A stretch of DNA of 64,000 nt from Rutpela maculata (Eukaryota; Arthropoda; Insecta; Coleoptera; Cerambycidae), in NCBI GenBank assembly GCA_936432065.2, contig OW386291.2, positions 17,833,821 through 17,897,820 on the forward strand, written 5' to 3'. The notes below the pieces were generated by a model, which was not told where the DNA came from, did not search any database, and saw only the letters and a list, made by a program, of their open reading frames with translations. The position numbers and the translations under genes were made by a program. Position 1 is the stretch's first letter. Every line of letters begins with the position of its first letter. Positions 55,806 through 64,000 of this stretch are shown piece after piece.

Positions 55806-55809
55806 AAAG

Positions 55810-57387
55810 ATGAGAATGATTGAACAAGCTGCACAGAAACTATCAATAGATGATGCCAATGAATACCGAATTCGTTCAAAAATTGAATTAGAAAAACAAT
55901 ATAAGACGAGGATTAATTTAACATCAGATGAAAAACTTTCAATTACATCGTTAAGAAATGACGAAAGTATTAAAATTTTACCTGCTGATAAAGGCAATGC
56001 CACTGTAATTTTAGATACAGTTGTGTATAATACAAAGATTATGAATTTAATTAATGATGGGAATTATTCTAAATTAAATAATGATCCAACAAAATCTTTA
56101 GAAAGCAAAATATGTAGGACTCTATTTAAATACAAAAATGAATTTACCGATTTTGAGCGAAAGGTTCTAACTCCACATCATAGTAAACCTCATTTTTATG
56201 GTTTACCAAAAATACATAAACCTCAAATTCCTCTTAGACCGATTGTGAGCTCAATGAATTCTCCATTTAGTAATCTCTCCAAATTTTTATTAAAAATCCT
56301 TAATCCTTTATCAGGTTCTTCTGACTCTTATATTAAAAATAGCAAACATTTTTTGGAAAAACTATTTGAAAACAATTTTAATAAGAATCATCTAATGGTG
56401 AGTTTTGATGTAGTCAGCCTTTTTACAAATGTTCCGGTAGATAAAACATTAACAATAATTAAAAGTAAATTGCAACATGATGGGAATTTGGCGAATAGAA
56501 CTAAATTAAGCATAGAAACTATAATGGAATTACTTACTCTTTGCATTAAAAAGACATACTTTCAATTAAATAATGACTTCTATCAACAAAACTTTGGTAT
56601 GGCCATGGGTTCTTCTTTATCTCCAATATTAAGCAATATTTTTATGGAAAATTTTGAAGAAAATAATATTAATAACTTAATTTATAAACCTATAGTGTGG
56701 TGGAGATATGTTGATGATATTTTTGCGTTATGGCCTCATAGCAAAGAACATTTAAATAATTTTTTTTTTAATCAAATTAACGAAAAGGAACCTTCAATTA
56801 ATTTTACAATAGAAGTAGAGAATAATAATGAATTACCTTTCTTAGATATTTTAATTAAAAAGTTAGATAATAAATATGAAACCAGTGTTTATCGAAAACA
56901 AACACACACAAACAGATATTTGAATTTCAATTCAAATCAACATATTAGCGTTAAGAAAGGTGTTGTAAAATGTTTGTATGATAGGGCTAAAGTAATTTCT
57001 TCAAATGATGAAAGTTTAAGTAATGAGAAAAAATTTATTAAAACCGTTCTATTGAGTAATCAATACCCCGAGGGTTTTGTTGATAGCCAGATGGCAAACA
57101 TTGAAAGTAGAGTAACCACTCAACATTTACAACCTGAATTTAGATGTTTAGCAGTAATTCTATACATACAAGGTTTATCGGATAAATTGAGAATAATCGG
57201 AAATAGATTTTCTGTACGAACAGTTTTTCAAACAGGAACCACATTAAGATCTGTTTTATCAAAGACTAAACCGGTGAATATTATTCAAAATTCCAAGGAT
57301 TGTATTTATAGTGTTCCATGTGAGTGCGGTAAGCATTATGTAGGTGAGTCATCTAGACCTTTCAACGTAAGGCTTGTTGAACACTGA
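55810..57387 (+). CDS. Penelope-like reverse transcriptase/GIY-YIG protein, prematurely stopped
   Basis: 525 codons. Order of motifs: LPADKGNATVI (~57), FYGLPKIHKPQIPLRPIVSS (~134), MVSFDVVSLFTNVPVDKTL (~197), FGMAMGSSLSPILSNIFME (~262), the catalytic WWRYVDDIFALW (~298) and LPFLDILIKK (~350). A GIY-YIG endonuclease then starts (CIYSVPCECGKHYVGESSRP, ~497). The frame ends at TGA 57385 after RLVEH. The same frame goes on to 57582 with the rest of the GIY-YIG domain (KICEHAWDNNHRIQWD, KESAIILLNG). An Arg is usual where TGA now stands, so one CGA to TGA change explains it. The family works as a retroelement pol; the N-terminal start is uncertain because the copy is truncated at the inverted junction. 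Confidence 0.9.
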   Translation: MRMIEQAAQKLSIDDANEYRIRSKIELEKQYKTRINLTSDEKLSITSLRNDESIKILPADKGNATVILDTVVYNTKIMNLINDGNYSKLNNDPTKSLESKICRTLFKYKNEFTDFERKVLTPHHSKPHFYGLPKIHKPQIPLRPIVSSMNSPFSNLSKFLLKILNPLSGSSDSYIKNSKHFLEKLFENNFNKNHLMVSFDVVSLFTNVPVDKTLTIIKSKLQHDGNLANRTKLSIETIMELLTLCIKKTYFQLNNDFYQQNFGMAMGSSLSPILSNIFMENFEENNINNLIYKPIVWWRYVDDIFALWPHSKEHLNNFFFNQINEKEPSINFTIEVENNNELPFLDILIKKLDNKYETSVYRKQTHTNRYLNFNSNQHISVKKGVVKCLYDRAKVISSNDESLSNEKKFIKTVLLSNQYPEGFVDSQMANIESRVTTQHLQPEFRCLAVILYIQGLSDKLRIIGNRFSVRTVFQTGTTLRSVLSKTKPVNIIQNSKDCIYSVPCECGKHYVGESSRPFNVRLVEH

Positions 57388-57582
57388 GATTATGCTAGAA
57401 AGGGAGAATTTCAAAAATCAAAAATTTGTGAACATGCGTGGGATAACAATCATAGGATCCAGTGGGACTCCGCGAAAATTTTGGAAAAAGAAAGCAACTC
57501 AACTAAAAGAAAACTTAAGGAATCCGCTATTATTTTGTTAAATGGGGATAAATGTGTTTCTAATTATTCTGTAGATTTCTAG
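57388..57582 (+). pseudogene. Readthrough part of the GIY-YIG domain
   Basis: In frame with the preceding RT. Contains EHAWDNNHRIQW and the Glu of KLKESAIILL, both usual in the GIY-YIG fold of Penelope-like elements. Ends at a stop (TAG) after SNYSVDF. Confidence 0.8.
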
Positions 57583-57937
57583 ACCAGCTGATTGCCGATC
57601 CTCAGAGACGAAGTAAATAAAAATAAAGTAAATATAATTTAATGTCTCACGTGACTATGGAAATACATAAACAACAAACTGTCTGGTTTGACATTCTCAA
57701 AAGTGGAAGTTTTGATAACGGAAAGAGAACTATTTTCCGAAACGTCAACTGTCTTCGTTTTAATTTTTCAATTTATCATTTAACAATTTTGTTTCAGTTT
57801 ATATATTTTTAGGTGTGAGACATTTTCTAATAGAAGTATAAAAACCAGCCTCTGTCTGATCCTTTTGGCGCAGAGGTTTATTTCATAAAAATTTTTAAAT
57901 ATTTTTACAGTGGCAAAATACCCAACAAACTAAGAAA

Positions 57938-58240
57938 TCATGAATATGCCACAAATAATAAATTATAAACAATAACAGCAATCTTATCCTCAAGGTCTGG
58001 CTGTTTTTTGATTATAGCAAATAATTTATTTTTTTCTTGCCCGAAAAGTGCCGATGTAGAGTCACGTCCACTGAATGCATGCAGAAATAGAAAGATTTCA
58101 GGAGACTTGTATTTCGAGGAGACGTTTGAATAAGTCGCGTCTGGTTTTTTTCCTCTCCCACATTTTTGGCAAAATATTGTGTGTTTCTTTGTAATGCCAG
58201 TGAAAATGACTGGAAGGTCTATGTCTTCACCAGCGATTAT
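57938..58240 (-). pseudogene. PIN-CXC family, PIN-like central fragment (inverted part)
   Basis: Minus strand: IMIIAGEDIDLPVIFTGI, the GEDIDL acidic motif of the PIN-like part. Then KKHTIFCQKCGRGK and IFLFLHAFSGRDSTSALFG, where the conserved Cys of 'SGCDTTS' is now Arg. The frame ends in AVIVYNLLFVAYS. The N-terminal side is cut at the inversion joint with the CXC fragment. The Penelope-like element ends ~20 bp from its 3' edge. Confidence 0.75.
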
Positions 58241-58552
58241 CATAATATCATACAGCTGCAGGAGGAGCTGTAGCAATGCGTGTAGTTGCAAAAATCTGAA
58301 TTAAAATGTTCGACGGTTTGCACGCATTGCAATGGACAGTCATGCGACAATGCTTCTGATTTAAGTATAAATATACACTCCCCAAACTTCGAAGAAGAGT
58401 CAGACGATGAGGCGTTGGATAATCTCTCATGGGCTCAAGAAGAAGAAAAAAAGAAGATAAGAGAGAACAGCGACACAGACGACACGGACGAGACAGATTC
58501 CAGGGAGGCAATAGAGAATTGGACTCGTTCCCAGTTCTTTGACTTTGACTAA
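58215..58552 (+). pseudogene. PIN-CXC family, CXC domain fragment (inverted part)
   Basis: Plus strand: ISYSCRRSCSNACSCKNLN with a stop, then after a one-base shift KSELKCSTVCTHCNGQSCDN. This gives the full CXC pattern, C-x3-C-x3-C-x-C ... C-x3-C-x2-C-x4-C-x-N. A strongly acidic tail follows (EEESDDEALDN, SDTDDTDETD) and a stop at 58552. This C-terminal acidic tail is the only one seen here. It reads away from the PIN fragment at 57938-58240, so an inversion has put the two halves head to head. Confidence 0.75.
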
Positions 58553-58559
58553 GTTGTCA

Positions 58560-59085
58560 ATCCTCATTTTGCTAATTTGGTGTCCTTAGAAGTTAATATA
58601 CTAATAAAAATCAACTTTTCCAAAAAAATGTATAACATTTCATAGAATTCTTGTCCTATACTTTTCAATGTAGACGCTCACGTCTTGCAAATTGCACTAA
58701 TTTATATCAGATTTTTAATAGCCTTCTGAATATTTGTAAATATATAAACATAACTGCTATTAAATTATTAATATGAGTAAATGTACTGTAATATTTTAGT
58801 TCCTTTTCCTACTTTTATCTAGAGGAAGATATATTATTTAATATAGTGTGTGCTTTCTTAACAAATATCATCATAATAGTAAGTAATATAATGAAGCATT
58901 CATAAATTCATGTTCCATTACTAAAGTTTCCGGATTTACACACGACACCAATGTGCCCTCAAATCTACCCAGCTCCCGTCTAGATGCACGGATTTGCACA
59001 TGACACTAAATTATACGCAGTTCTACGCCACCAGTAAGCGAGGATTCTCGGATACAGAAGCCCGGCCATAAATCAACTAATTCAG
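58560..59085. other. Unassigned DNA
   Basis: No supported feature; AT-rich until ~58920. Confidence 0.4.
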
Positions 59086-59089
59086 TGTG

Positions 59090-59420
59090 GGCAATTCTGT
59101 CAATCTGTCTTCAGCGTGGTGTGATGGACATATTACAGTTTTGTGCATCTCCCGACGCAATCACGACGGAGCGAATGCAATCTGACCTAGGGAATCCTTC
59201 AGCGTGGTGAGCTGGGACCCCCCGAGTCGATAGCCATTCCCCGACGCCGTTTTGCCGCCAGAACCAGAGCGGTTGAGCCTGACCTGGAGACCTCCTACAG
59301 CGTGTTGAGCTGGGAAACTTTTTGAGTCGACGATATTCGCCCGGCGCCCGATGCCACTCCAGTAGCAGCAAATAACGTCGCATCGCATCGTTACACACAC
59401 TCTCTCTCTCTCTCTCTCAG
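59090..59420. repeat. G+C-richer block with CAGCGTGGTGAGCTGGGA units and (CT)n
   Basis: Three imperfect repeats with TTCAGCGTGGTG / TACAGCGTGTTGAGCTGGGA at 59111, 59198 and 59296, ending in (CT)10 at 59400-59419. Could belong to an unrecognised retroelement. Confidence 0.5.
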
Positions 59421-59429
59421 ATAACAGAA

Positions 59430-60225
59430 AATGTTATCCTAAGAACAGTAAAAGAAACGGACCTGTATAACCCATACCTGTATGTTATGTAACACTGCCA
59501 CACATTACCTGTTTGAAGAAGTAAATAAATAGTTTATATTTTTATTGGGCTGTCTTATTAACTAATCTGGACTCTGATTAATCTCCAAACCAGCTACCCG
59601 ACAACAAACCGTTACAGTAATACTATTGTTTTATGCACATATTTGACTATAAAATAATACACTTTATGCGTGTCCCGAAAAAGTAAATAAACATTTTCGA
59701 AAGCTTGACAAGTGACCAAGAGTTTTCTTTTTGTACTTAACCTTAACAGATCTGCACTTCTGACTGCAAAATATAATTTTCATTTAACAAGTCAGTCAAG
59801 ACGGTCTTTTGATTTTTTATTATATATATTTTAAAACTTAGTGAATTATATTTCTTCCGGTTTCTTGAAGGTTGCGGTTGATTTCCTCGGAGACCTCTCA
59901 AAATAGTATATACCCCTGTGTAACATTGGGAATTTTCACCATTGTACTTGACGTAATGTTATTTATTCACTTGCTTATGTATACGGAACAACCGATTTTC
60001 TTGTGAAATATTATTCTAGCTATGTCAGCTTATAAATCAACTGGGGCGCCTGTTGTTCACAGTTTAGTTTGTCTTATTTTACAGGGGTCTTACAACAAGT
60101 ACTGTCCCTGACATGAAGTAAATTTAATTGCAGGACAGACCCTCATTACGATTCTGCCATGCTTTCTATTCAAAAACAGAAGTTGTTCACTATTCTATTT
60201 AATACTATGCAACAACTAGTGGAAG
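59430..60225. other. Unassigned DNA
   Basis: No credible frame. CAAACCAGCTACCCGACAAC..GTTACA near 59588-59616 might be an LTR end, but no partner was found. Confidence 0.4.
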
Positions 60226-60231
60226 TATTTA

Positions 60232-60926
60232 TACTCTCCGGCGATTTACTGAGCTTTTCATATAATTGTTACACATTCTATAGGATACTATTCGCAGTTT
60301 TCTTGTAAATAGTCTTAAGTTTTGGACATTCTAAATTTTGTAATACCAACTTTGTTGTGAAAAAAAAATTATGAAAAAAAAACCACCACACTCTCTGAGG
60401 GATTCGAACACACGACCTTTGGATTGCAAGACAAAACTTTGGCCAGTGGACCATCACACATTACTACAAAAATTGTCTGTAATGTATATCATTCGAGAAT
60501 TATATTACAACGGATTAGATATATTATTATATTAGTAAAATATATAAGCAAAAAAAATTATAGAGAATAACATTTCACAAGATTTCTATCTAAGTACAAG
60601 TGACAAAAATTAAGAATTTTTTTTTTTAATTTAAATGATTAATAACCTTTTTATTTACTGATTGATTTTTTTCAAAAACAATAGGGTTCTTCCTCTAGCT
60701 AACGCCAACTTACTTTCCAAATTTCAGTACAATCGGACTTTTCTCTCTTAAGTTATCGTGCTTACAAGAAACATGACAGACCGACATTCGGACATTTTGA
60801 AAGTTATTCAGAATTCGTTCACTAACATAATGATATGAAAATTCTTTCTCTACGAGCGATATTTACTGTTTTAGAAATGTGCCGATCAAATGCCATATAC
60901 TCTTCGTTTTTGCGAAGAGTATAATA
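60232..60926 (+). repeat. S-family repeat, uninterrupted copy (S1)
   Basis: Left end TTATACTCTCCGGCGATTTACTGAGC; right end ATACTCTTCG-TTTTT-GCGAAGAGTAT, a terminal hairpin. Between these lie a tRNA-like segment (minus strand) and the AATCGGACTTTTCTCTCTTAAGTTATCGTGC block. It is followed after ~25 bp by another copy in the same direction. Confidence 0.85.
60387..60462 (-). ncRNA. tRNA-like segment of S1 (SINE-type)
   Basis: Minus strand: TGGTCCACTGGCCAAAG has a perfect A box (TGGTCCACTGG). GTCGTGTGTTCGAATCCCTC, 33 bp on, has a B box with one mismatch. Between them is TTTTGTCTTGCAATCCAAAGG in the anticodon-arm position. Acceptor stems do not pair well, so it is not a working tRNA gene. Confidence 0.6.
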
Positions 60927-61071
60927 ATAGTAAAACAAGCTAAAAACGTACTCTTCGCAATTTACTGAGCTTTTTATATAATTGTTACACATTGTTTTCG
61001 CAGTTTTCTTGTAAATAATGTTAGTTTTTGGATATCCTAAATTTCGTGAAAAAAATTATATGAAAAAAAAT

Positions 61072-61113
61072 CCAACCTGTGTGGGATTCGAACACACGAT
61101 CTTTGTATTGCAA
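61072..61113 (-). repeat. tRNA-like 3' half in copy S3
   Basis: CTTGCAATACAAAGATCGTGTGTTCGAATCCCACAC on the minus strand, with B box TGTTCGAATCC. Its 5' half is at 63485-63515. Confidence 0.6.
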
Positions 61114-63485
61114 GGAAAGAAAGAAGAAAGAAAACAGATTTTATTCTTAAGTTTAGTACAACTATGTGCCTTTCCGGATCCTGGCCCGGGGCCAACCAAA
61201 CAACCACGACACGTGGTGCCGTGGTGAATGTGAGGTGGGACGGGGCAGGCCCGGTTCGGCTTAACGGTTAACGGGGGGGAGGGGGATTAGCTCTCCTGTT
61301 TGTTATAAACAAACTTAAAAACTAATAATAATATTAAAAATTGCTGTCTACGCAGAGACCTAAAACTAATTAAAAATAACACAACACTTGGGAAAGCACT
61401 TACAAAATTTGGGTTGCTGACTCGGGTAAAAAGCTAAACGAAAAAACCCGTACGAGAACTGTCGGCCTGGTGGTCTCCCTGCCTCCAGGAAGATATGATA
61501 ATGTAAAAAAGTATCGTTTAAAATGTTATAATTTTCAAGAATTTTCTCGGCCTAAAAAGAATTTACGAACAAAATGACAAAAAGAACAAAAAAGAAAAAC
61601 AACAGAAGCATAAAAACGAACAAATAGAAAAGGAAAGAGGGAATTAAAGATAAAGTTTAGGAAAGATGATAGGATAGGGTTTTATAAAGGTTATGGTAGG
61701 TGAAGATTTGGCTAAGGAAGTTGCCAGAAAATAGGCAACGCCTGGTATGGTAGGCGGTGTCTCAGATTGAATAATATTGCATTATGCTGTCTGATTTGAG
61801 TTATGTTGCGGGTTAGCGGACTATCGCCCAGTTTGGTGGTGTAAAATTTTTGGGAGATTTCCTGGACGTAGTCCGCTAGTGGGGTTATGTCGTGGCAGCG
61901 TGCATAGAGATCTCTGAGGGAGGTGTACCTATCAGAGTCTGAAATGAGGCGCATAAATTTGTGTTCTAGAATTTTAAGTTTGCGCATTGTCGTGGCCGGT
62001 ATGCTGCACCATGCCGGCGCCGCGTATGTGATTGCCGGCCTGATCACCATAGTGTACAACAGTTTTTTATTATTTCTGTTAAGTCCGCTACCCCTGGCCA
62101 GGAGCGGGTACAGACTCCTGGTCATGAAGTAGACCTTGCGTACTGTCTCGTTGATGTGGGTGTCAAACGTCAGTCGTTTGTCTAAATTAACCCCCAGATA
62201 CTTCACGCACCGTTTAATAGGAATTTCTCTACCCCTGATCGAAATTGGCGTTAAAATCCGATTTTCGGTGAGTCGGTGCGTGAAGAGGATCGCTTCAGAC
62301 TTCTCGGCGTTGATCCGAATCTTCCACTTGTCGTAATACGCCGCGGCAAGGACCATGTGTGCTTTAAGCAGCATGTTCGCTGCCTGCGCGTTATGTGAGT
62401 GCGCGTACATGGCCGTGTCGTCAGCGTACTTGGCAAGTTTCGTATTCGGAAACTCCGGGAAGTCGGAGATGTACAAGTTGTACAGCTTTGATGACAGGCA
62501 CGACCCCTGGGGGATACCCGCGCGAATGTCCCGCCGTGTTGATAGTTTGTTTTTCGCCCTGACCTGCAGCGATCTACCTGTTAGGAAAGAGTGAATAAGT
62601 TTGGTTATGTATGTGGGGAAGTCCAATGTGTTTAGTTTGTAAAGTAGGCCCGGGATCCATACGGTATCAAAGGCCTTCTCAATATCGAGGAGCACCATGG
62701 CGGTGCTCCTCCCGAGATTGTATTGCACAGCAACATCATTCACGATCCTAACGACCTGCTGCACAGTGCTCCTGCCCCGCCTGAAGCCGAATTGGCACTC
62801 GTCGTCGATGTGAAGTTCATCCTGAAGAGCATCTAGTCTGATCAGGATGACCTTCTCCACCAACTTGAAGATCGTCGACAGCAACGAGATTGGTCGATAA
62901 CTGTCGACGAGCTTCGCGTTTTTGTTCGGCTTCAAGATTGGCACGACCACGGCGCATTTCCATTGGCTAGGCCAGTGTTGCAGCCGCAGGACCGCGTTAA
63001 CGATATACGTTAACTGCACAATACCTTTTCTCGGGAGATATTTGAGTAGTCTGTAATCGATGCCGTCTTTCCCCAGAGCTTTGTTATTCGGTAGTGTCCG
63101 GACAATGCCAGCCACTTCCAAGGGCTTGGCCATGACTTTTAAGAACTCACGTCTCGTCAATTGGACGTCATGACCAATTAATTCGTTTATGTCGTTTTCT
63201 ATGCGGTCATGCTCAATGTTATTTGGTATATTCACGTTATGTACGTCTTGAAATTGGTCAGCTGAGTCGTTCGCCTTCTGCGAGTCTGTCATAGCAGTCC
63301 GTCCGTTTGGTTTTGTCAAGGCGGGTATGACCTCCCGCGTATTTTTCATTGCCCTCGACATTTTCCACAGCGAATTATCCTGAGGATTCAGCGGTTCCAG
63401 CCTATCCCGCCATTTCCGGTTTTTTGCGGTTATTATAGAGGTCCTGATCTGCCGTTGCAGCCTGCTCATCTCAAGCTTGGCAAAA
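61114..63485 (-). mobile_element. Jockey-like LINE, 5'-truncated, inserted in S3
   Basis: Coding part 61712-63469; 3'UTR 61711 to ~61114 ends AATAAAATCTG-TTTTCTTTCTTCTTTC. The 5' end is cut just before the RT fingers (AAGCTTGAG at ~63478). Borders lie in the middle of the tRNA-like segment of S3. Confidence 0.8.
61712..63469 (-). CDS. Jockey-like reverse transcriptase (ORF2, truncated at N terminus)
   Basis: 585 residues with no internal stop. Motifs in order: NNKALGKDGIDYRLLKYLP (~127), SYRPISLLSTIFKLVEKVIL (~190), FGFRRGRSTVQQVV (~227), LLDIEKAFDTVW (~260), AGIPQGSCLSSKLYNLYISD (~310), KYADDTAMYAH with catalytic YADD (~345), and KYLGVNLDKRLTFDTHI (~425). It ends in the family tail HRLPYQALPIFWQLP. 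The endonuclease and ORF1 are missing, and the first Met is only the first in the truncated frame. It lacks RNase H, as usual for jockey. The open frame and higher G+C than its surroundings show a recent insertion. Copies 1 and 2 at 26640 and 27905 are relatives. Confidence 0.9.
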   Translation of the reverse strand: MSRLQRQIRTSIITAKNRKWRDRLEPLNPQDNSLWKMSRAMKNTREVIPALTKPNGRTAMTDSQKANDSADQFQDVHNVNIPNNIEHDRIENDINELIGHDVQLTRREFLKVMAKPLEVAGIVRTLPNNKALGKDGIDYRLLKYLPRKGIVQLTYIVNAVLRLQHWPSQWKCAVVVPILKPNKNAKLVDSYRPISLLSTIFKLVEKVILIRLDALQDELHIDDECQFGFRRGRSTVQQVVRIVNDVAVQYNLGRSTAMVLLDIEKAFDTVWIPGLLYKLNTLDFPTYITKLIHSFLTGRSLQVRAKNKLSTRRDIRAGIPQGSCLSSKLYNLYISDFPEFPNTKLAKYADDTAMYAHSHNAQAANMLLKAHMVLAAAYYDKWKIRINAEKSEAILFTHRLTENRILTPISIRGREIPIKRCVKYLGVNLDKRLTFDTHINETVRKVYFMTRSLYPLLARGSGLNRNNKKLLYTMVIRPAITYAAPAWCSIPATTMRKLKILEHKFMRLISDSDRYTSLRDLYARCHDITPLADYVQEISQKFYTTKLGDSPLTRNITQIRQHNAILFNLRHRLPYQALPIFWQLP

Positions 63486-63515
63486 CTTTAGCTACTACAC
63501 CATCACATATTGCTA
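63485..63515 (-). repeat. tRNA-like 5' half in copy S3
   Basis: GTGATGGTGTAGTAGCTAAAGTTTTGCC on the minus strand with an A-box-like TGGTGTAGTAG. Partner of 61072-61113. Confidence 0.55.
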
Positions 63516-64000
63516 CGAAAATTGATTGTCTGTGATATACCTATATCTTTCGACAATCATACATATTTCAACTCGGATATATTTTTATGAAATATATATT
63601 AGTAAAATGCATAAACAAAAAGAATGTATTATGGAGATAACATTTCGCAAGATTTCTAGCGACAAAAATTAAGAGAATATATATATTTCTTTTAATTAAA
63701 TAATTAATAACTTTTTTATTTACTGATCGATTTTCTTCAAAATAGGCTTCTCCCTCTAGCTAACATTAACTTACTTTCCAAATTTCAATACAATCGGACT
63801 TTTCTTTCTTAAGTTATCGTGCTTATAAGAAACGTGACGGACGGACGGACGGACGGACATTTTGAAAGTTGTTCAGAATTCGTTCACTAACACAATGATT
63901 TTTTCTCTACGAGCGATATTTACTATTTTAGAAATGTGCCGATCAAATACGATATACTCTTCGTTTTTGCGAAGAGTATAATAAGTAAAACTTCTGGATA

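Larger units (their letters stand above)
55806..57918 (+). mobile_element. Penelope-like retroelement with GIY-YIG endonuclease
   Basis: Spans the inverted junction at 55806 to the 3' terminal segment ending ~57918, which is also present at 53830. The coding frame is described separately. The 3' region has (TAAA)n-like sequence, a GTTTCAGTTTATATATTTTTAGG block and CAGCCTCTGTCTGATCC. Confidence 0.8.
60951..63980 (+). repeat. S-family repeat (S3) split by a LINE
   Basis: Left part 60951-61113 (CTCTTCGCAATTTACTGAGC.. to the tRNA-like B box), right part 63490-63980 (A-box half, (GGAC)n at 63838-63859, terminal hairpin at 63951-63980). The LINE lies between. Confidence 0.8.

Noticed and set aside
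57583..57640. Hammerhead-like CTGATTGCC...CAGAGACGAAG sequence after the Penelope ORF
   Set aside because: Hammerhead ribozymes are known from such elements, but the CTGATGA and GAAA cores are not matched and I cannot draw stem III.
59420..59640. Solo LTR ending ..CCGTTACA
   Set aside because: No matching TG start, no duplication and no second copy.
48132..60462. Genuine tRNA genes
   Set aside because: A and B boxes are present in several places, but acceptor stems and anticodon arms do not form convincingly and all lie inside repeats.

Overview
The window looks like nuclear DNA from an insect with a large, repeat-laden genome. Reasons: very high A+T, long gene-poor stretches, TATA-containing single-exon genes for secreted YGPP/Thr-rich proteins of cuticle-like composition, jockey-, I/LOA- and RTE-like non-LTR retrotransposons, a Penelope-like element, hAT-, mariner- and Transib-like termini, and many foldback MITEs. 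A beetle is my guess; the order cannot be fixed from sequence alone. No bacterial operons, rRNA genes or CRISPR arrays are visible.

Host genes. Only three loci look like living single-copy genes: 8000-8497 (-), 49688-50230 (-) and 54571-55218 (+). They are paralogues. Each has a signal peptide, a variable low-complexity middle, and a conserved C-terminal module of about 60 residues beginning G[VI]YYIYHP. Each has a TATA box about 50-65 bp before the ATG.

Mobile fraction, left to right. 0-8 kb: copies of a 'TTCCAC' repeat, a fragment and a longer copy of a protein family with a PIN/FEN1-like nuclease signature and a C-terminal Cys-rich CXC domain (here 'PIN-CXC'). The longer copy sits between ~850-bp inverted repeats. 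9-13 kb: an RT fragment next to a hAT-like element that contains two further foldbacks. 13.1-21.3 kb: a Russian-doll nest of three inverted-repeat elements. The inner one carries a PIN-CXC gene and a second CXC gene, and four termini share a TGACGTCA palindrome about 150-161 bp inside. 21.5-24.1 kb: a 360-bp tandem duplication and an RTE-like LINE remnant. 25.4-29.2 kb and 60.2-64 kb: a tRNA-containing TIR repeat ('S family') and jockey-like LINEs, two of which sit at the same place inside its tRNA-like segment. 29.2-32 kb: a LINE split by an LTR-element remnant. 32.75-35.05 kb: a 2300-bp foldback with Transib-type ends (CACAGTG, 5-bp duplication CGACG). 35-48 kb: more TTCCAC copies, including one with a ~650-bp GACA-type array, a LINE RNase H domain split by a TA-flanked element, foldbacks, and the N-terminal part of another PIN-CXC gene. 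51-53 kb: a 30-bp minisatellite that keeps a decapeptide reading frame. 55.7-57.9 kb: a nearly intact Penelope-like element with one nonsense codon. 57.9-58.6 kb: a PIN-CXC gene broken by an inversion.

The most promising undescribed system is the PIN-CXC family. Six fragments fall in 64 kb, at least two lie inside long inverted repeats, and no recognisable transposase accompanies them. This suggests a DNA transposon lineage, or its passenger gene, built on a PIN-like nuclease plus a CXC DNA-binding domain.
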